A stretch of 64,000 nt of DNA, from contig NC_081543.1 of assembly GCF_901000735.1 (NCBI RefSeq), positions 27,113,515 through 27,177,514 of the forward strand, given 5' to 3'. The translations under genes were made by a program, and so were the position numbers. The notes under the pieces were generated by a model, which did not search any database, had not been told where the DNA came from, and saw only the letters and a program-made list of their open reading frames with translations. This document shows positions 33,476 to 45,209 of this stretch, piece after piece; position 1 is the stretch's first letter; each line of letters begins with the position of its first letter. The DNA comes from Corylus avellana (taxonomy: Eukaryota > Streptophyta > Magnoliopsida > Fagales > Betulaceae).

Positions 33476-34163
33476 ATTCTCCACCAAATCGAAAGCGCTC
33501 AAGACCGATAAGCTTGCGCCAAGGCTGTGCCCTGTTAATGTGACGCTTATCTTCTCATCTCTGTATTGTTGTATCAACCCTTTGATCTTGCTTAAAATCT
33601 GTGTTCTTGCACTGATCTTTGTGAAGGGTGAGTTGGGGTCGTCTGAGGTGTAAATAGTAAGCCAACCGTTCATGACTTTTGGAACCTTTTCATTATCACC
33701 ATCGCTATCACTACTGCTACTACCATCATCGCCATCGCCAAACGCGCATTTGGACGAATCAATTGCATGGCAGATTTGAGGTCAGCGTCTAACACATCAA
33801 CCCACTCGTAGCTCCTTGTCGTCCCGCGCCACACGACATGTATTTCGCGTCGGCCCAGGGCGCGGCTGACGTCGTCGTTGGTGACGGCGATGTAGCCAAT
33901 CCAGTTGGACTCACGGTCCCAGGACTCGCGCGACTGCGAGTGGAGAAGAAGGGCTTCAGGGTGGCCGACTTTGGCGGTGGCGTAGAGGAAGGACACGACT
34001 TGGTAGTCGGAGGCGGCGTCGAACATGACTTTGTGGAAGAATGAGGCCTTTCCATAGCGGCTGGAGCCGCAGTACTTGGAGTTCTGGTCGTTGTTGAATG
34101 CGTCGTAGGTGGCCTGGCAGAGGTCGCCGCAGCGGAGGATGAGCTGGCGGAGGGAGAGGTCGA
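33476..34163 (-). pseudogene. Phospholipase A1-II-like (lipase class 3) fragment carried by the MULE element
   Basis: Minus-strand frame from the gap edge at 34163: SLRQLILRCGDLCQATYDAF, KYCGSSRYG, SWDRESNWIGYIAVT, GRREIHVVWRGTTRSYEWVD. A one-base frameshift near 33750 follows, then (ORF 33446-33673) [12 protein letters not shown] and the nucleophile elbow [16 protein letters not shown]. Order and spacing match plant cytosolic PLA1-II enzymes, which hydrolyse sn-1 acyl chains. The fragment ends abruptly at the TIR just after the Ser motif, so the catalytic Asp and His are absent. No intron is visible. It is GC-richer than its surroundings, as expected of captured exon DNA. Confidence 0.85.
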
Positions 34164-34586
34164 NNNNNNNNNNNNNNNNNNNNNNNNNNNNNNNNNNNNN
34201 NNNNNNNNNNNNNNNNNNNNNNNNNNNNNNNNNNNNNNNNNNNNNNNNNNNNNNNNNNNNNNNAAAAAAAAAAAAAAGAAAAAAAAAAGAAGAAGGAAAA
34301 TAGAAATGATGAGAAGACACAAATAACCCTTTTAATTTAACTATGACAAAGAAAGAATAAGGCCTAACCGTAAATCTACACAATCATACAAAAAGTAAGT
34401 GAGATGAAATACCTAAAAACCCGGTCAAACTAATTTAAATTATTTCCTTACTTTTGAGTATTAAAAGACAAAATAACCCCAAATCAAATTCATTATTTCC
34501 TTACTAATTAAACTGGGTGAGCTTAATCCCAAAGGGCAAAATAATAATTTGGTGCCATCAAAGAAAAATCACTATTATAGAGGCAT

Positions 34587-34602
34587 TGGTATCATAGCCA
34601 TG
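34587..34602 (+). other. Primer-binding site, tRNA-iMet type
   Basis: TGGTATCATAGCCATG matches the initiator Met-tRNA 3' end with one mismatch, as used by Caulimoviridae and Copia elements, and lies about 290 bp upstream of the first frame. Confidence 0.7.
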
Positions 34603-34891
34603 TGTAGATCTATTCATCTTGATGTCTATTCATATATTTGTTAACTCCAGAAAACAGAATTGTAAAACAAGTATATTTTCAGATGTTATCTTTAGCAAAA
34701 TCTTTGAGTTCTATGGGATGTACGCTTTGTGTCGTCAATGTGCCGTCAGCGCAGTTAGGCCGAGTAGGCTTGTAAGTCGGGAGGACACACAAATAGCTAT
34801 TCTAGAACACTTAAAAACCCGATAAAGAGAAGCATTTGGAAGTAGAAAGTCTTCAATTTTGTTGTCTTGTCCTTAACAAATATTTTGAAGT

Positions 34892-35485
34892 ATGTCTAGA
34901 TTGTTTAGATCCACATCTTCTATGAGCTCTAGATCTAGTTTACCTTCTTTACCTGATATAATTAATGAAGAAGAATATAACATTCCTGAAGCAAATACAA
35001 ATTTACATGATTGGAACATACCCAAGGTCCCAACCAAAGAAATTTATAAATCAAGTTTTTCACCCTTGTCTTTTAGCAATGATTACAGCGTAAAAACAGT
35101 TGAACAAGTTTATGCTTTAAATAAACATCATGATACATGTCAATTACTTTCCAAAGAAGTAATTAAAAAACTTAGAGAAAAGAAAATGAATTTCCTTTAT
35201 GTAGGATTAATCCAAGTTGCGGTAAAACCCCTAGTCCGTCTAGGAATTAATGCCTCTGTACTTTTGTGTTTAAGAGATGCAAGACATAAAGATTACAGCA
35301 CTAGCATGTTAGGAGTCGTTGAATCTAGTCTACATAAAGGACCAATTCATTTCAACTGTTTCCCTGACTTCACTTTAAGTTTAAGTGACCCACAGATCTT
35401 AAAAGCTTTAACTTTGAACTTAAAAATAGCAGGTTATGTTAGAAGGAAGCCAACCTTTAGCATTAATTTACAGATTTTACTATAA
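34892..35485 (+). pseudogene. Movement-protein-like frame of an endogenous pararetrovirus (truncated)
   Basis: 197-codon frame. It begins with a Ser/Arg-rich N-terminus and continues into a segment resembling the 30K-type viral movement protein domain (around residues 95-185, including the LIQVAVKPL and LLCLRDAR regions). It stops at 35483. Related sequence continues in another frame to about 35927 with at least one more stop, so the domain is split. Movement proteins of this family enlarge plasmodesmata. I keep it as a degraded copy. Confidence 0.6.
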
Positions 35486-36000
35486 TCAATGAAAACAAAT
35501 CTTAATGTGCATGCTCTTGTTAAAAGTTCCAAAGATAAAACTTTACTTATACAGACACACTCTTGTGATGTAAATGTTAGAGTACCAAAATTAGTAGTTT
35601 GATCTGAAGTAGAACTTCCATCAGAATGGTTATTAGAAAATGAAAACATTCCAACAAAAACAGAAAATACAGCATTCGATCTAAATTGTTTACAACAATA
35701 CTTAGATGGCACTGTTAGGTTAAGTTTTGATAGACCAAGAATCAGCAAACCACCCTTCATGATAAAAGAAACAGCTTTCCAGGATACACCAACAAGCCAT
35801 AGAAATTCACAAGATACAAGCCGTAGAAATTCCGCCTCTTCCTTCGTTAAAATTGAACCCTTAAGAAGAGATAAAAATTTAAAGTTAAAAGGTAAGCAGG
35901 CCACCCTCCAAAAGAACCGATCTTTGTAAACTTTAAAGGATCAAAAATTTTAGCCTCCCCTTTTAAAACTTCCAAAGATGACGAAAACATAAAAAAGCTA

Positions 36001-36636
36001 ATGGAACAAAACAATTACACAAACCAAAGCCTCATAACCATAGGAAAACAATTAGACCGAATAGAAAACAGAATTACACCCCCAATTAAAACTCAAACTG
36101 AAAAGAAAAAACCCCATTACAAACAACCCCTCTTAAAAATTTCACAACCCAAAATGTTATACTTAAAGGATAAAGGCGAAACCTGTCTTGAAAAGGTCAA
36201 TAATATGCTAAAACAACTTGAAAATGTCAAGAATGACGGGCTAAAAACCCTTGAAAATGTTAAAACTGAAGCCTCCCCCTCTAAAACTGTCCAAGTCATT
36301 AGAAAAGACAAACAAATAATTATATATGAAACAACAAGTGAAATACAAAGTTCAGAATCTAAACAAACTACAGATCAAGAAATACAACAAATTGAACAAC
36401 AATTCAGTGAATTCCAAATTAATAGAATGATTAGACCAACGCGTAACGCCCTCACTTGGTACACTAGACCTACACCACCAGATATTCAATATGAAGAACG
36501 AAATGTTTTTAACCAATTCTCAGTCTCTACTGACAAGATTTATGAATGGAATATTGATGGTTTGTCTGAACAAGAAATTTTAAATAAATTACAGCACATG
36601 TCAATGGTTACTAATAATTACCTTACAAATTCATAA
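36001..36636 (+). pseudogene. Polyprotein fragment upstream of the missing pol, pararetrovirus-like
   Basis: 212-codon open frame, Lys/Gln/Glu-rich. The C-terminal part (WYTRPTPPDIQYEERNVF, then KIYEWNIDG) is typical of the region preceding the capsid/protease in plant endogenous pararetroviral polyproteins. It ends before any zinc knuckle, protease or polymerase. Upstream coding traces (35930-36000) are out of frame or lack a start. Not a functional gene as it stands. Confidence 0.5.
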
Positions 36637-36639
36637 AAA

Positions 36640-37075
36640 ACTAATGCAGAAATTGCAGCAATCACAGTCCCAAAATATAGCAATCACTGTTTCAAAATAC
36701 AGCAAACATTGTTCCCAAATACAGCACTGTTCATGTCACTGTTATGGCGGTCATTACTGTTCATCATTGTTCATGTCGGCAGTTACTGTTCATAAGCACT
36801 ATTCAGCACTATTCACCCGATAGATCACTATTCATCTACAATATTCAGCACTATTCATCTACAGTATTCAGCTTTTAATTTTTATTTAAGAACGCTTCAG
36901 CTCTTGTAAACGGGACTTCAGTTTTTCTGAACTTAATTCTCTTTTCTTTTTTCCCTCTCTGATCATCTGTGAAATCTCACAAAATGTATGTCAGAGTTTC
37001 ATCTATGTACAACAGAATGTTTTGTTCAATGAAAGCTTCTTTAAGCTAATTTTACAGCATCATATTTTCGTAAGT
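36640..37075 (+). promoter_or_regulatory. Pararetrovirus-like promoter and leader with CACT(G/A)TTCAT repeats
   Basis: Many copies of CACTGTTCAT/CACTATTCA occur between about 36715 and 36860. TTTATTTAAGAACGC (TATA-like, about 36880) follows, then a CT-rich leader and TTCAATGAAAGCTTC. The placement after coding sequence fits the intergenic promoter/terminator of a circular pararetrovirus. No functional test is available. Confidence 0.4.
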
Positions 37076-37216
37076 CTTTATTTTCATATATCTTATTTTC
37101 ATTATGTATATTCTTGAATTTATGGTTCCAATTGAAGTATCTTCAACATTTCATATTCATATTCATGTTTATATCTTTGTGCATCCATCTAGATATGCTG
37201 TTCATATTCAACCGAG

Positions 37217-37217
<1 letters not shown>

Positions 37218-37252
<35 letters not shown>
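37218..37252. repeat. (TA)n microsatellite
   Basis: Uninterrupted TA dinucleotides. Confidence 0.9.
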
Positions 37253-37259
<7 letters not shown>

Positions 37260-37274
37260 TTCTATTATATATAG

Positions 37275-37430
37275 TACGATTCACGGTTTCGGTTTTTTAA
37301 AGATTTGCTAGCTCCGGGATTGGAACCGGGGTCCCCGGTTTTTGGTTTTTTTTGCAACCGGAACTGGAACTGGCTCCCCGGTTTCTCGGTTCTGGTTCTG
37401 GTTCTCTGGTAATTTTTGACACTCCTACTT
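37275..37430. mobile_element. hAT-like MITE relic rich in CCGGTT words
   Basis: Repeated GGTTTTTGG, ACCGGGGTCCCCGG and GGTTCTGGTTCTGG words ending AATTTTTGACACTCCTA resemble plant hAT non-autonomous elements. The left end is not matched, so the call is tentative. Confidence 0.3.
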
Positions 37431-37439
37431 GTAGCCGAA

Positions 37440-38321
37440 AAGTTACTGCCAAACTAGATTTATAAAGGAAAATGAAAGAGAAAGATAGAAAGTAAGAGAC
37501 TTTGAGAGTGAAATGGACGACTTCTTCTTATTGAAAAACTTGGCCAATTCGAGATGGCTAATCTCTATACAACGCACTTCTCAAAAGATACCCCTTTTTG
37601 TACTTAACCAGCCTTATATAGGCTTAACAGTTAAGGCAATTAAGATTACAACTATTTACAACTAACTATAACAACTCTTACAACTAACTACCATCAATTA
37701 CTATTACAACTTCCATTATACACGTGCTGCAATGCCTCCTAACAGAATTAACTGTCATGCTCATACTTCCTTTCCCTCTAGCTTCTCAACTCTTCTGCAG
37801 TAGCTTCTCATTTCTTCACGTGACAGGGAGGACTATCTTAGGGATCCAAGTTGGCATCCCTTTTAAGATCATCTTGGGTAAAGAAGGGAATACTAAGGTA
37901 TGCCTATATGTGATAAAGAAAGATTCATGCACATGCAACTTGCCTGCTTCAATTCTGGTCATCCTGATATAACCTTTTTCTTTCAAGGTTTCCTCTTCTT
38001 TAGCATGATAATGTAGTAACTAGGACCATGACTATGTGACATTTGTAGTAGGTAATGTACTAGATTGCTGACACCTCAAGCTGCTGATTTGTCTCTAGAG
38101 CTATTGAGTTGAGTGTCCATTTATTTGATGTGGGTGGTGGTAGACTGTCCCCTTGGTGTAACTAAACTACGTTAAGAATGTCTCGGGCTCTCTTCGCCTG
38201 TGATTCTCTTCTAAGTTTCTTTTGATTTATTTCTTTTAGTGTTTCTCATCCATTTTCAGTCAAAGTATTTCATTCTCCATATAATTTCTTTAAATGGTTT
38301 GAATTGGATATGGCTGTACAG
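37440..38321. other. LTR-like sequence and putative intron upstream of the XH exon
   Basis: 37440-37735 looks like a minus-oriented LTR fragment (GCCTTATATAGGC as a reversed TATA region). From about 38150 to 38321 T-rich sequence ends in TGTACAG, a good acceptor for the exon that follows. I searched for the preceding XH exon and did not see it. Confidence 0.35.
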
Positions 38322-38552
38322 GAAATAATTGAAGAAGAAGATGAAAAATTGAAGAATTTGAAGACTGAGTTTGGTGATGACGTTTACGAGTCTGTGACAA
38401 AAGCCTTGAAGGAAATGAATGAATACAATCCAAGTGGTAGGTACATAGTACCAGAGCTATGGAGTATTGCATATGAAAGGAAGGCAACATTAACAGGAGT
38501 AGTAGAATACCTGGTGAAGAAGTGGAAAACATTTAGACGGAAGAAACGTTGA
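38322..38552 (+). pseudogene. Orphan last exon of an FDM/IDN2-type XH-domain protein
   Basis: After the acceptor TGTACAG an open frame reads EIIEEEDEKLKNLKTEFGDD, then ALKEMNEYNPSGRY and VPELW, a basic tail (KKWKTFRRKKR) and TGA. This is the C-terminal half of the XH domain of FACTOR OF DNA METHYLATION 1-5/IDN2, proteins that bind double-stranded RNA and act in RNA-directed DNA methylation. The rest of the gene (zf-XS, XS, coiled coil and first XH half) is absent, so this is a captured or stranded exon. It is intact at codon level, with an unusual SIAYERKATL where the family usually has F/K-rich residues. It lies inside the MULE boundaries as assembled. Confidence 0.8.
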
Positions 38553-39966
38553 AGGTATCTACTTTTTAGTGTAAGAGTGGATAATATTTAACACGAATCA
38601 TAAACAGGTTACAGCTTTCATGGTTTCTGCCTTGTTCTCTATCTCATGCATATCTATATGAGCAACTTTAGAGTTTCTCTTTTGGTGATTACTGTCTTTA
38701 GTAGAAACAAAAGTGAAGAATGGATAGAGTAGATGGGATGATGTTAGTTTGCATTCATTTGCATTAGGGGCATCAGAGTGTTTTATTATACACACGTACC
38801 TGTGATCATTTTGTGATCATTTTTAATTACAGAAAGACTATTAGATATCTCACTTGTTAATATTCAATGCATATGTTTTCTGTTGGGATCTATATACATT
38901 GATATAGACTTATAGTTTTCCTTTAGGGTTTGAAAATTGATGTTTTAACTTTGCTTATTTCTCTCTCTCTCTCATGTCCTTGGATATAATCCTAGAGTCC
39001 AGCGATATGTTTGGCAATATGAAGAAGGGAGGGGAAGAAAAGGAAAGTGGGGAAGGGGAAAGACAAGGAAAATGTATCTGCTTTGAAGTGTTTGACTGAT
39101 AGTGATTAGGAAAATTGGAGAGAAGAAAAAAATATGGTGGATTCCATATCTTTCTACGGCCTTCCATTTTCTCCCAATCTAATGTATGTTGTGGCCACCA
39201 TCTACATTTCCAGAATTCAACATTGAGAGCTCAAAAAAAAAAAAAAAGGGTTGATTTAGTTCTGACAAGTGCTTTGGATTTTGAGTTTTAAAAAGAATTT
39301 TGAAACATATAAAAATTTAAAATTAATTTGGTAAGAGGACTACATTTTAAAAAAAAAAAAGAAAAAAAAAAAGAAAAAAAAAAAGGTGTTATTTGTAAGG
39401 ATGAATAAAAAAATATTCATTTGGTAAAGTTTTGAAGAGTGTTTCTGAATTTAAAAAAAATACAAGAAAAAAAATAGTAAAAAATAAATACTGCTAGTCA
39501 ACACAATCCTGGTCGTCACAGTGGTGATCGAAATGCCACCATGAAGCTGACATACAAATAAGAGGCCACCTCACAGCCACCACCCACCCCAGCCATTAAA
39601 TTTTTTTAAAAAAAAATTTCTAAAATTTTTTTAATTTTTTTTTTTTTATGTAACAACATCCTCCATACCTAATTAAAAATAAATTGTGTTTTATTTTTTC
39701 AAAGAGTTTTGCTTGTTTTGAAAAGTGTTAGTGTTAAGAACCACATCTGAAAACATATAAACAAATATTTGGAAACAAAAACAAAAAGATTTAAAATATG
39801 GGTGAAGAGTAGGTATTGTGTTTGTACTTGATAGAACAAAAAAGGTGTGAAAGAAGCTTAAAACGCAAAGTAATGGCTTTTAAAACCAACATTGGATCAA
39901 AATATAATCGTGATTTATTCCAAATTCAATGGTAATCTTAAAAACTACATTAACTTTGAGTAGATA
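38553..39966. other. AT-rich intergenic DNA, no supported gene
   Basis: Contains A-rich runs (39351-39384) and a T/A low-complexity zone near 39600-39650. No coding or element termini recognised. Confidence 0.4.
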
Positions 39967-40256
39967 AAAAGATGGTATGTAGCGTTACTCTAAAATGCAT
40001 CTTTTTACTATCATAGATGGAGGAAGAGATGCATCACATTCAGACATAATATTCTCCAACAAACTTTATGAGTCAGTACAGCACGCATACACAAAAAAGG
40101 CAAGCTCATATCAAAAGATGATATGTAGCGTTACTCTAAAATGCATCTTTTAACTATCATACATGAAGAGATGCATCACATTCAGACATAATATTCTCCA
40201 ACAAACTTATGAGTCAGTACAGCACACATACACACAAAAGGCAAGCTCATATCAAA
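39967..40256. repeat. ~147 bp tandem duplication
   Basis: Copies at about 39967-40112 and 40115-40256 share TATGTAGCGTTACTCTAAAA, AGAGATGCATCACATTCAGA and GGCAAGCTCATATCAAA, differing by a few small indels. Non-coding. Confidence 0.85.
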
Positions 40257-40969
40257 AGCTTCAAATTTAGGATGCCCCTTCCCATGCCCCGTGCCAATGC
40301 CCAAGGCCTTAGCATTCATTCCTTCACTCCCAACAGCTTCTTGATGTCAAGCTGCAGTAATGTCGAAGCCAAAAAGAATTACATCACTTTGATGAAAGAA
40401 ATATGATATCTTGCTGTAACAAGACNNNNNNNNNNNNNNNNNNNNNNNNNNNNNNNNNNNNNNNNNNNNNNNNNNNNNNNNNNNNNNNNNNNNNNNNNNN
40501 NNNNNNNNNNNNNNNNNNNNNNNNNTATTGAATCCCCACCAAAAAGACACTCAAGATTGGAGCTTTGAGAACCTGAGGGAACCCAGAAATCGACTTCCTC
40601 GATTCGGTCAAAAGGAATGAAAAAGCAAGCCCAAATTTTGCCTGGTTTCTTTTCTTTCTTTGCAGTGTTTTTAGAATATATAATTGGTTTTGGAAAGTAA
40701 GAGTTAGAGAGAGAGTCTGAATCGGGGATCTTTGAGTTGTTTTGGTGCTTTTGTGTGAATGAGAAATTTGAGAGCTTTGAGATTCGGATTGGAAAATGTG
40801 GGATTACAAAAACAATTAAATAATATTTTTTTCCTATGTATCCGAGTATGCGTTTGCTGTGGGCGTGTGTCTGTGTCTGACTGCTTAGTTTTTGTTCTAC
40901 ATTTTTCCTATTTCCACCGACATCATCTTCTTTTTTTAATTTTTCCACACCTAAGCCCCCCACTATCAA
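40257..40969 (-). other. Unassigned minus-strand coding-like region with a gap
   Basis: On the minus strand, sequence right of the gap (40526-40969) has an open frame including IEEVDFWVPSGSQSSNLE. Left of the gap another frame ends QLDIKKLLGVKE followed by a stop (near 40320). These could be pieces of one gene whose middle lies in the gap 40426-40525. I do not recognise the family, and the higher GC of 40260-40345 is the main reason to note it. Confidence 0.25.
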
Positions 40970-43440
40970 TTACATGAAATAGAAAAATATGGAAAAAAAA
41001 AAAGGACAATGATGTTTGGTGAGAGGAAATTAATAAAAGATTTTTTTAAAAAAAAAAAAACCATAGTTCCTTTGTTTGAATTATGAAAGGTGAGACAAAT
41101 ATATGTGAACAAGAATGAGCTTTTTGTTTGTTAACGTGTTTTGATGGGTATTTTTTATAGAGTAACGTTATTTGATAGATAATTTATATGATTGTAACAA
41201 TAAAAATTAATCTTGAGATCAGAAAGGTTTGTAAAAAAAAAATTAATAATTAATTTTTATTATTACGTCATCTCAGTCTTTTGACAGTTATATAATGCTA
41301 ATAATAGTCTACTAAATAGTATTTTTTTTTTTATTAATTTATTTGAAAAAATATTATAATGTGATATAAAAGTAAAATATGTTTTTGTATTTTTAAGAGT
41401 ATGTTATGTTTGGATTTTTTATTTAAGTTTTTATTTTGAGAAAAAAAATACAATAAACAAAAATTTTAACGCAATCTTGCTTTTATAAGACCTTTTAGAC
41501 GTGGAATTTTTTTTTTTTTTCTGAATATTTATAGGATCAATAAAAAGAGAAATTATCATATAGGACAAGTTGCTAATTAATGTTGTCCTTCTCAAATAGG
41601 TCAACCTTCCAAATTGTTCTTGATTTCATGGACAAACAGTAGACTGTTATCAATTGAGACATCTTAAAGTACAGTTTTGTTAATTTGTTTTGGATGGTGC
41701 TTTAAAAAAAATTGTATTCTTATGCGACATAAAGGTGAAAATTGTCTGTATTTTGAGGAGGTATTTTGGGTGTTTTAAGAAGTATTTTGTGTTTTTAATT
41801 TATTTATTAATGTTTTTGTTTTAAGAACATAAATTAGAAAGAACAGGTGATACCCGTAATAGCAACGACAAAATGAAAACAATCTAAATACTTTTAAAAT
41901 AACCAATAATAAAGTAACATCACAAGGAATGGTGGAAAGAACCTCCACCAAAAAGTGAAACAGATCGAACATAAAACTATAAGCTCCCAACAAGTGGGAG
42001 GAGTTCAAGGTTAAAAAGTGTATGCGTGTTGAATGATGACCTTTGAGGCACCTAACACTTTTAATAACACTGATTATTGCTTATAAAAAAAAAATACTCA
42101 TATTATACCATGAGGTTGATTGTTGATACTTCAATAGGATTTCCTAATAATTGAAATTTATTCCAATTTTTGCCTTTTTGCTTACCAAAAAATTAAAATA
42201 ATAATAATAATAATAATAATTAAGCTCAAGAATTACTACCTTCAACTCTGTTCTAAAGGGTGCCTTAAGGTGGAGCAGCTTTTTGTCCTTGTAGAATAAG
42301 TTTAGGTACTTCTTCCTCTCATAAAGGATTTACAAAATTTTCTTCAAACAAAGTCAATGTGTATTTATAGGACACAAAGTCAAGATTATTTGCTGCAAAA
42401 AAAAACATTGATAATTATTTTTTATGAAACTTAAAAATAAAAAAGGACAAATACAGTGAGAGAGATGGGCACCAAACCATGCCATAATTGAAGCTACAAG
42501 CCTACAAGAACCCTACTACATTCAATAATCTCAAGATATGAAACATTCTAAATGGCAAGACATCTTATGATATTACATGCCTATAGTTGTAAGTGGCTTG
42601 TTGAGAACTTGTGATTTTAAAAATAGTAATTTTAAAATGTGTGATTTGAAGCTATGGTTTTTTAATAATGTAGTTAAGTGTTTGATAAAATTATAATTTT
42701 ACCTTTAAAATTATAGTTTATCATTTAAAACATGCATTTTTAAAAACATATCTTATTGCCTACAAATTGAAAGCACTTATTTTTTTAAAGTTTTTAAACT
42801 ATAATTAAAAAAAAAAAAAAAATCACTCCTAAACGATATATTTTTCACAATTTTGTTTAAAATTGCCTTTTTAAAAAAAAAAATTTGTGGAATCGCACAA
42901 CCAAGCGGATTCTAAGTATTAATAAAAATGTTTATTAATGAGTAATGCTAAAAATCCCACTTTTGACCTACTACCATTTTATTCTGCTGACGTCACAATA
43001 TCAATCAACTCTTGAATTCTTATTTTAACGATGATCGATTCAAAGATTAATTAGCATTATTACGTCAAAAGGTGAAATGGTGATGAAATAAAATGTATGG
43101 TTTATAGCATTGGCTAAACATTTTTATAAACATTTTTAACAAAATTTGGAATAAATCCCTTAAAATACAAATCCCAAATTGCCCTTTAATAAATATCACA
43201 AAAAACTATTGCAACAAATTAGATTTATATCAAGTTGTAGCGACAAAGGACAGAAGATTGAGAAGACTAGGTTGTCTATGAAAGAGACGTGAAGCTTGAG
43301 GTAGAGAATTTTTCTATTTTTCATGCACTTTGTTCCAGCAGTTTATCTTTTATGGCATGCATTTTGAGTATATATAGATCATCCAAATTCTTGTATTTGT
43401 TATATTTAAAACGATAAATAACAGTGTGCTCTTCAAGCCT
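40970..43440. other. AT-rich intergenic DNA with small MITE candidates
   Basis: No genes. Candidate foldback MITEs: 41158-41325 (AGTAACGTTATTTGATAGA facing CTACTAAATAGTA) and 42944-43122 (GTAATGCTAAAAATCCCA facing TTTATAGCATT). 41690-41830 resembles one arm of the MITE at 59218. (AAT)n at about 42195-42220. Confidence 0.4.
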
Positions 43441-44600
43441 AATTATCACTAAAGGCTTGGTCAAGAAAAGGTTACTTGACCAAAAGATAAAGTAGAAATC
43501 TATAATAAAATGTAAAGTATAAGAAAATTGCGGAAGCGATAGAGATAAATAGAACATTAAATTTTGAGGTGATTCAACCATAGAAGTCTACATCTACCGT
43601 TAAAAATAACCCAATTATATCTTTTATTGATTGACTTAATTACATAATTGTATGACATTATCTGTTTATGAGAAAAATATGGTAGGTGTTTTCTTCTCAT
43701 AAAAAACCAGACGTGTACGTGGGTCTTGCTCCCACCTCCTTTCCCCTCCCCCCTACTCCCCTCTTCTTTTCTCCTCCTCCCTTTATTTTTTTCCCTTTCT
43801 TTTCTCAGTTTATTTTTTTTGTTTTTCCGATCAGTTCAATTGCTTCAGACATCCATTTGTTTATGTTGCGCTGCCTCCATTCCGTCTCCACCGTGTTGCG
43901 TCGTTCTTTGCCTCCCTGGAATTGATTGGGCTTTAGATCTAATTTTTCAAATCTAGATCTAGTCTCATTAACTGGTTTCGGTCAGCCACACGCTGGCTCA
44001 TTGTACTCCCCTGCTCTTCAGCTGCCCATTGGTGCAAAACGGCTCTATCTCGTCCACCACCCATCGGCCAGTGCGCTTCGCCTCCCTCTCCTCAGCTGTT
44101 ATAGTTGTTTGCTATTTTTTTATTTGATTTATCCTTAGATCTACTTTCATTAGCGATTTTTTTTGTGAAGGTTTTTGTCATGACCTTTGGGTCGAAGAGG
44201 ATTAGTTTCAGTGTAAAGGTTTTGCTCCCATGGCCGGAAAAAATAGAAGTTGAAAATATGAGCAACTTATGTATTAGATTGAGTCTGCTTAGAGCATATC
44301 TGTTCTATAACTAAGTTTGGACATGAGTTAGTAGATATTAAAGTCATAGATAGGATATGATTGTAAGTTTTTATGTTTTGTCTCTATGACATTGTAACCT
44401 CATAGCTTTGACTATAATTTATCAGAGCTTTATATCTTGATATTTTTTCAAGAAAAAAAAATGGTAGGTGAGATAATGGGTTAGGAAAGGTAATCAATAT
44501 AAACTACCATGGTAAGTACCTATAAGAAAAAATACATCAAGGCTAATATGAAAAATATCATATACATTCTAACATTCCATCAAACTCAAAGTATCAGCCT
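43440..44600 (-). mobile_element. Probable non-autonomous LTR element relic
   Basis: Near 44555-44600 the minus strand reads TTTGAGTTTGATGGAATGTT, the polypurine-tract/LTR junction phrase of the elements at 21839 and 28139. 43500-43620 has LTR-like text (TGAGGTGATTCAACC, CTACATCTACCG). The GC-rich 43690-44110 resembles their non-coding interiors. No second LTR is clear. Confidence 0.35.
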
Positions 44601-44749
44601 GGTTTTTTTTTTTTATTATTATTATTATTTTTTTAAATGATGGGCAACTTCTCACATGGTGTACAAGTTATTATATAGTAAACTTAGTTATTTATAAATC
44701 ACATTAAGCAATATAAGGTATAGTTCATTTGACATAATCATTATGAATG

Positions 44750-44751
<2 letters not shown>

Positions 44752-44807
<56 letters not shown>
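44752..44807. repeat. (TA)n microsatellite
   Basis: About 28 uninterrupted TA repeats. Confidence 0.9.
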
Positions 44808-44811
<4 letters not shown>

Positions 44812-45209
44812 TAATAAGATAATCATGTCATAGTTAAACACCATATGGTTTACCGGATATATTAACTATCCGAGAGACCTATAATACAATACTGGTACTC
44901 CAGATATTATACTTGTATCGTCCATCACTAACAATCCGACCGAATCCAATCTCGGGTGGCCCATGTTACTAATAACGTTTGTCTATAATGACTACCAATC
45001 AAACATGATTATGACAATTACAAAACAACAATTTGATCAAAGGCTAAACAATAAAAGTAAATATTTGATCATAGACTTAACTTGTATAATAGTAAGCTCA
45101 TGATTGTTANNNNNNNNNNNNNNNNNNNNNNNNNNNNNNNNNNNNNNNNNNNNNNNNNNNNNNNNNNNNNNNNNNNNNNNNNNNNNNNNNNNNNNNNNNN
45201 NNNNNNNNN

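Larger units (their letters stand above)
34587..37075 (+). mobile_element. Endogenous pararetrovirus-like segment, internally deleted
   Basis: Order: Met-tRNA primer site (34587-34602), movement-protein-like frame, capsid-proximal frame, then a CACTGTTCAT-repeat leader and promoter-like region. This is the Caulimoviridae layout (petuvirus/florendovirus relatives) and is also seen in related plant endogenous elements. Protease, reverse transcriptase and RNase H are missing. The coding parts are broken by stops and frame changes near 35483, 35600 and 35927. An ancient inert copy; the exact viral genus cannot be told from this piece. Confidence 0.6.

Noticed and set aside
34109..34303. Plus-strand frames across the lipase fragment and gap
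   Set aside because: Antisense to the well-supported lipase reading and joined through Ns.
43686..44314. Overlapping 69-79 codon frames rich in Phe/Pro/Ser
   Set aside because: Pyrimidine-rich low-complexity sequence in a probable LTR-element interior; no domain recognised.
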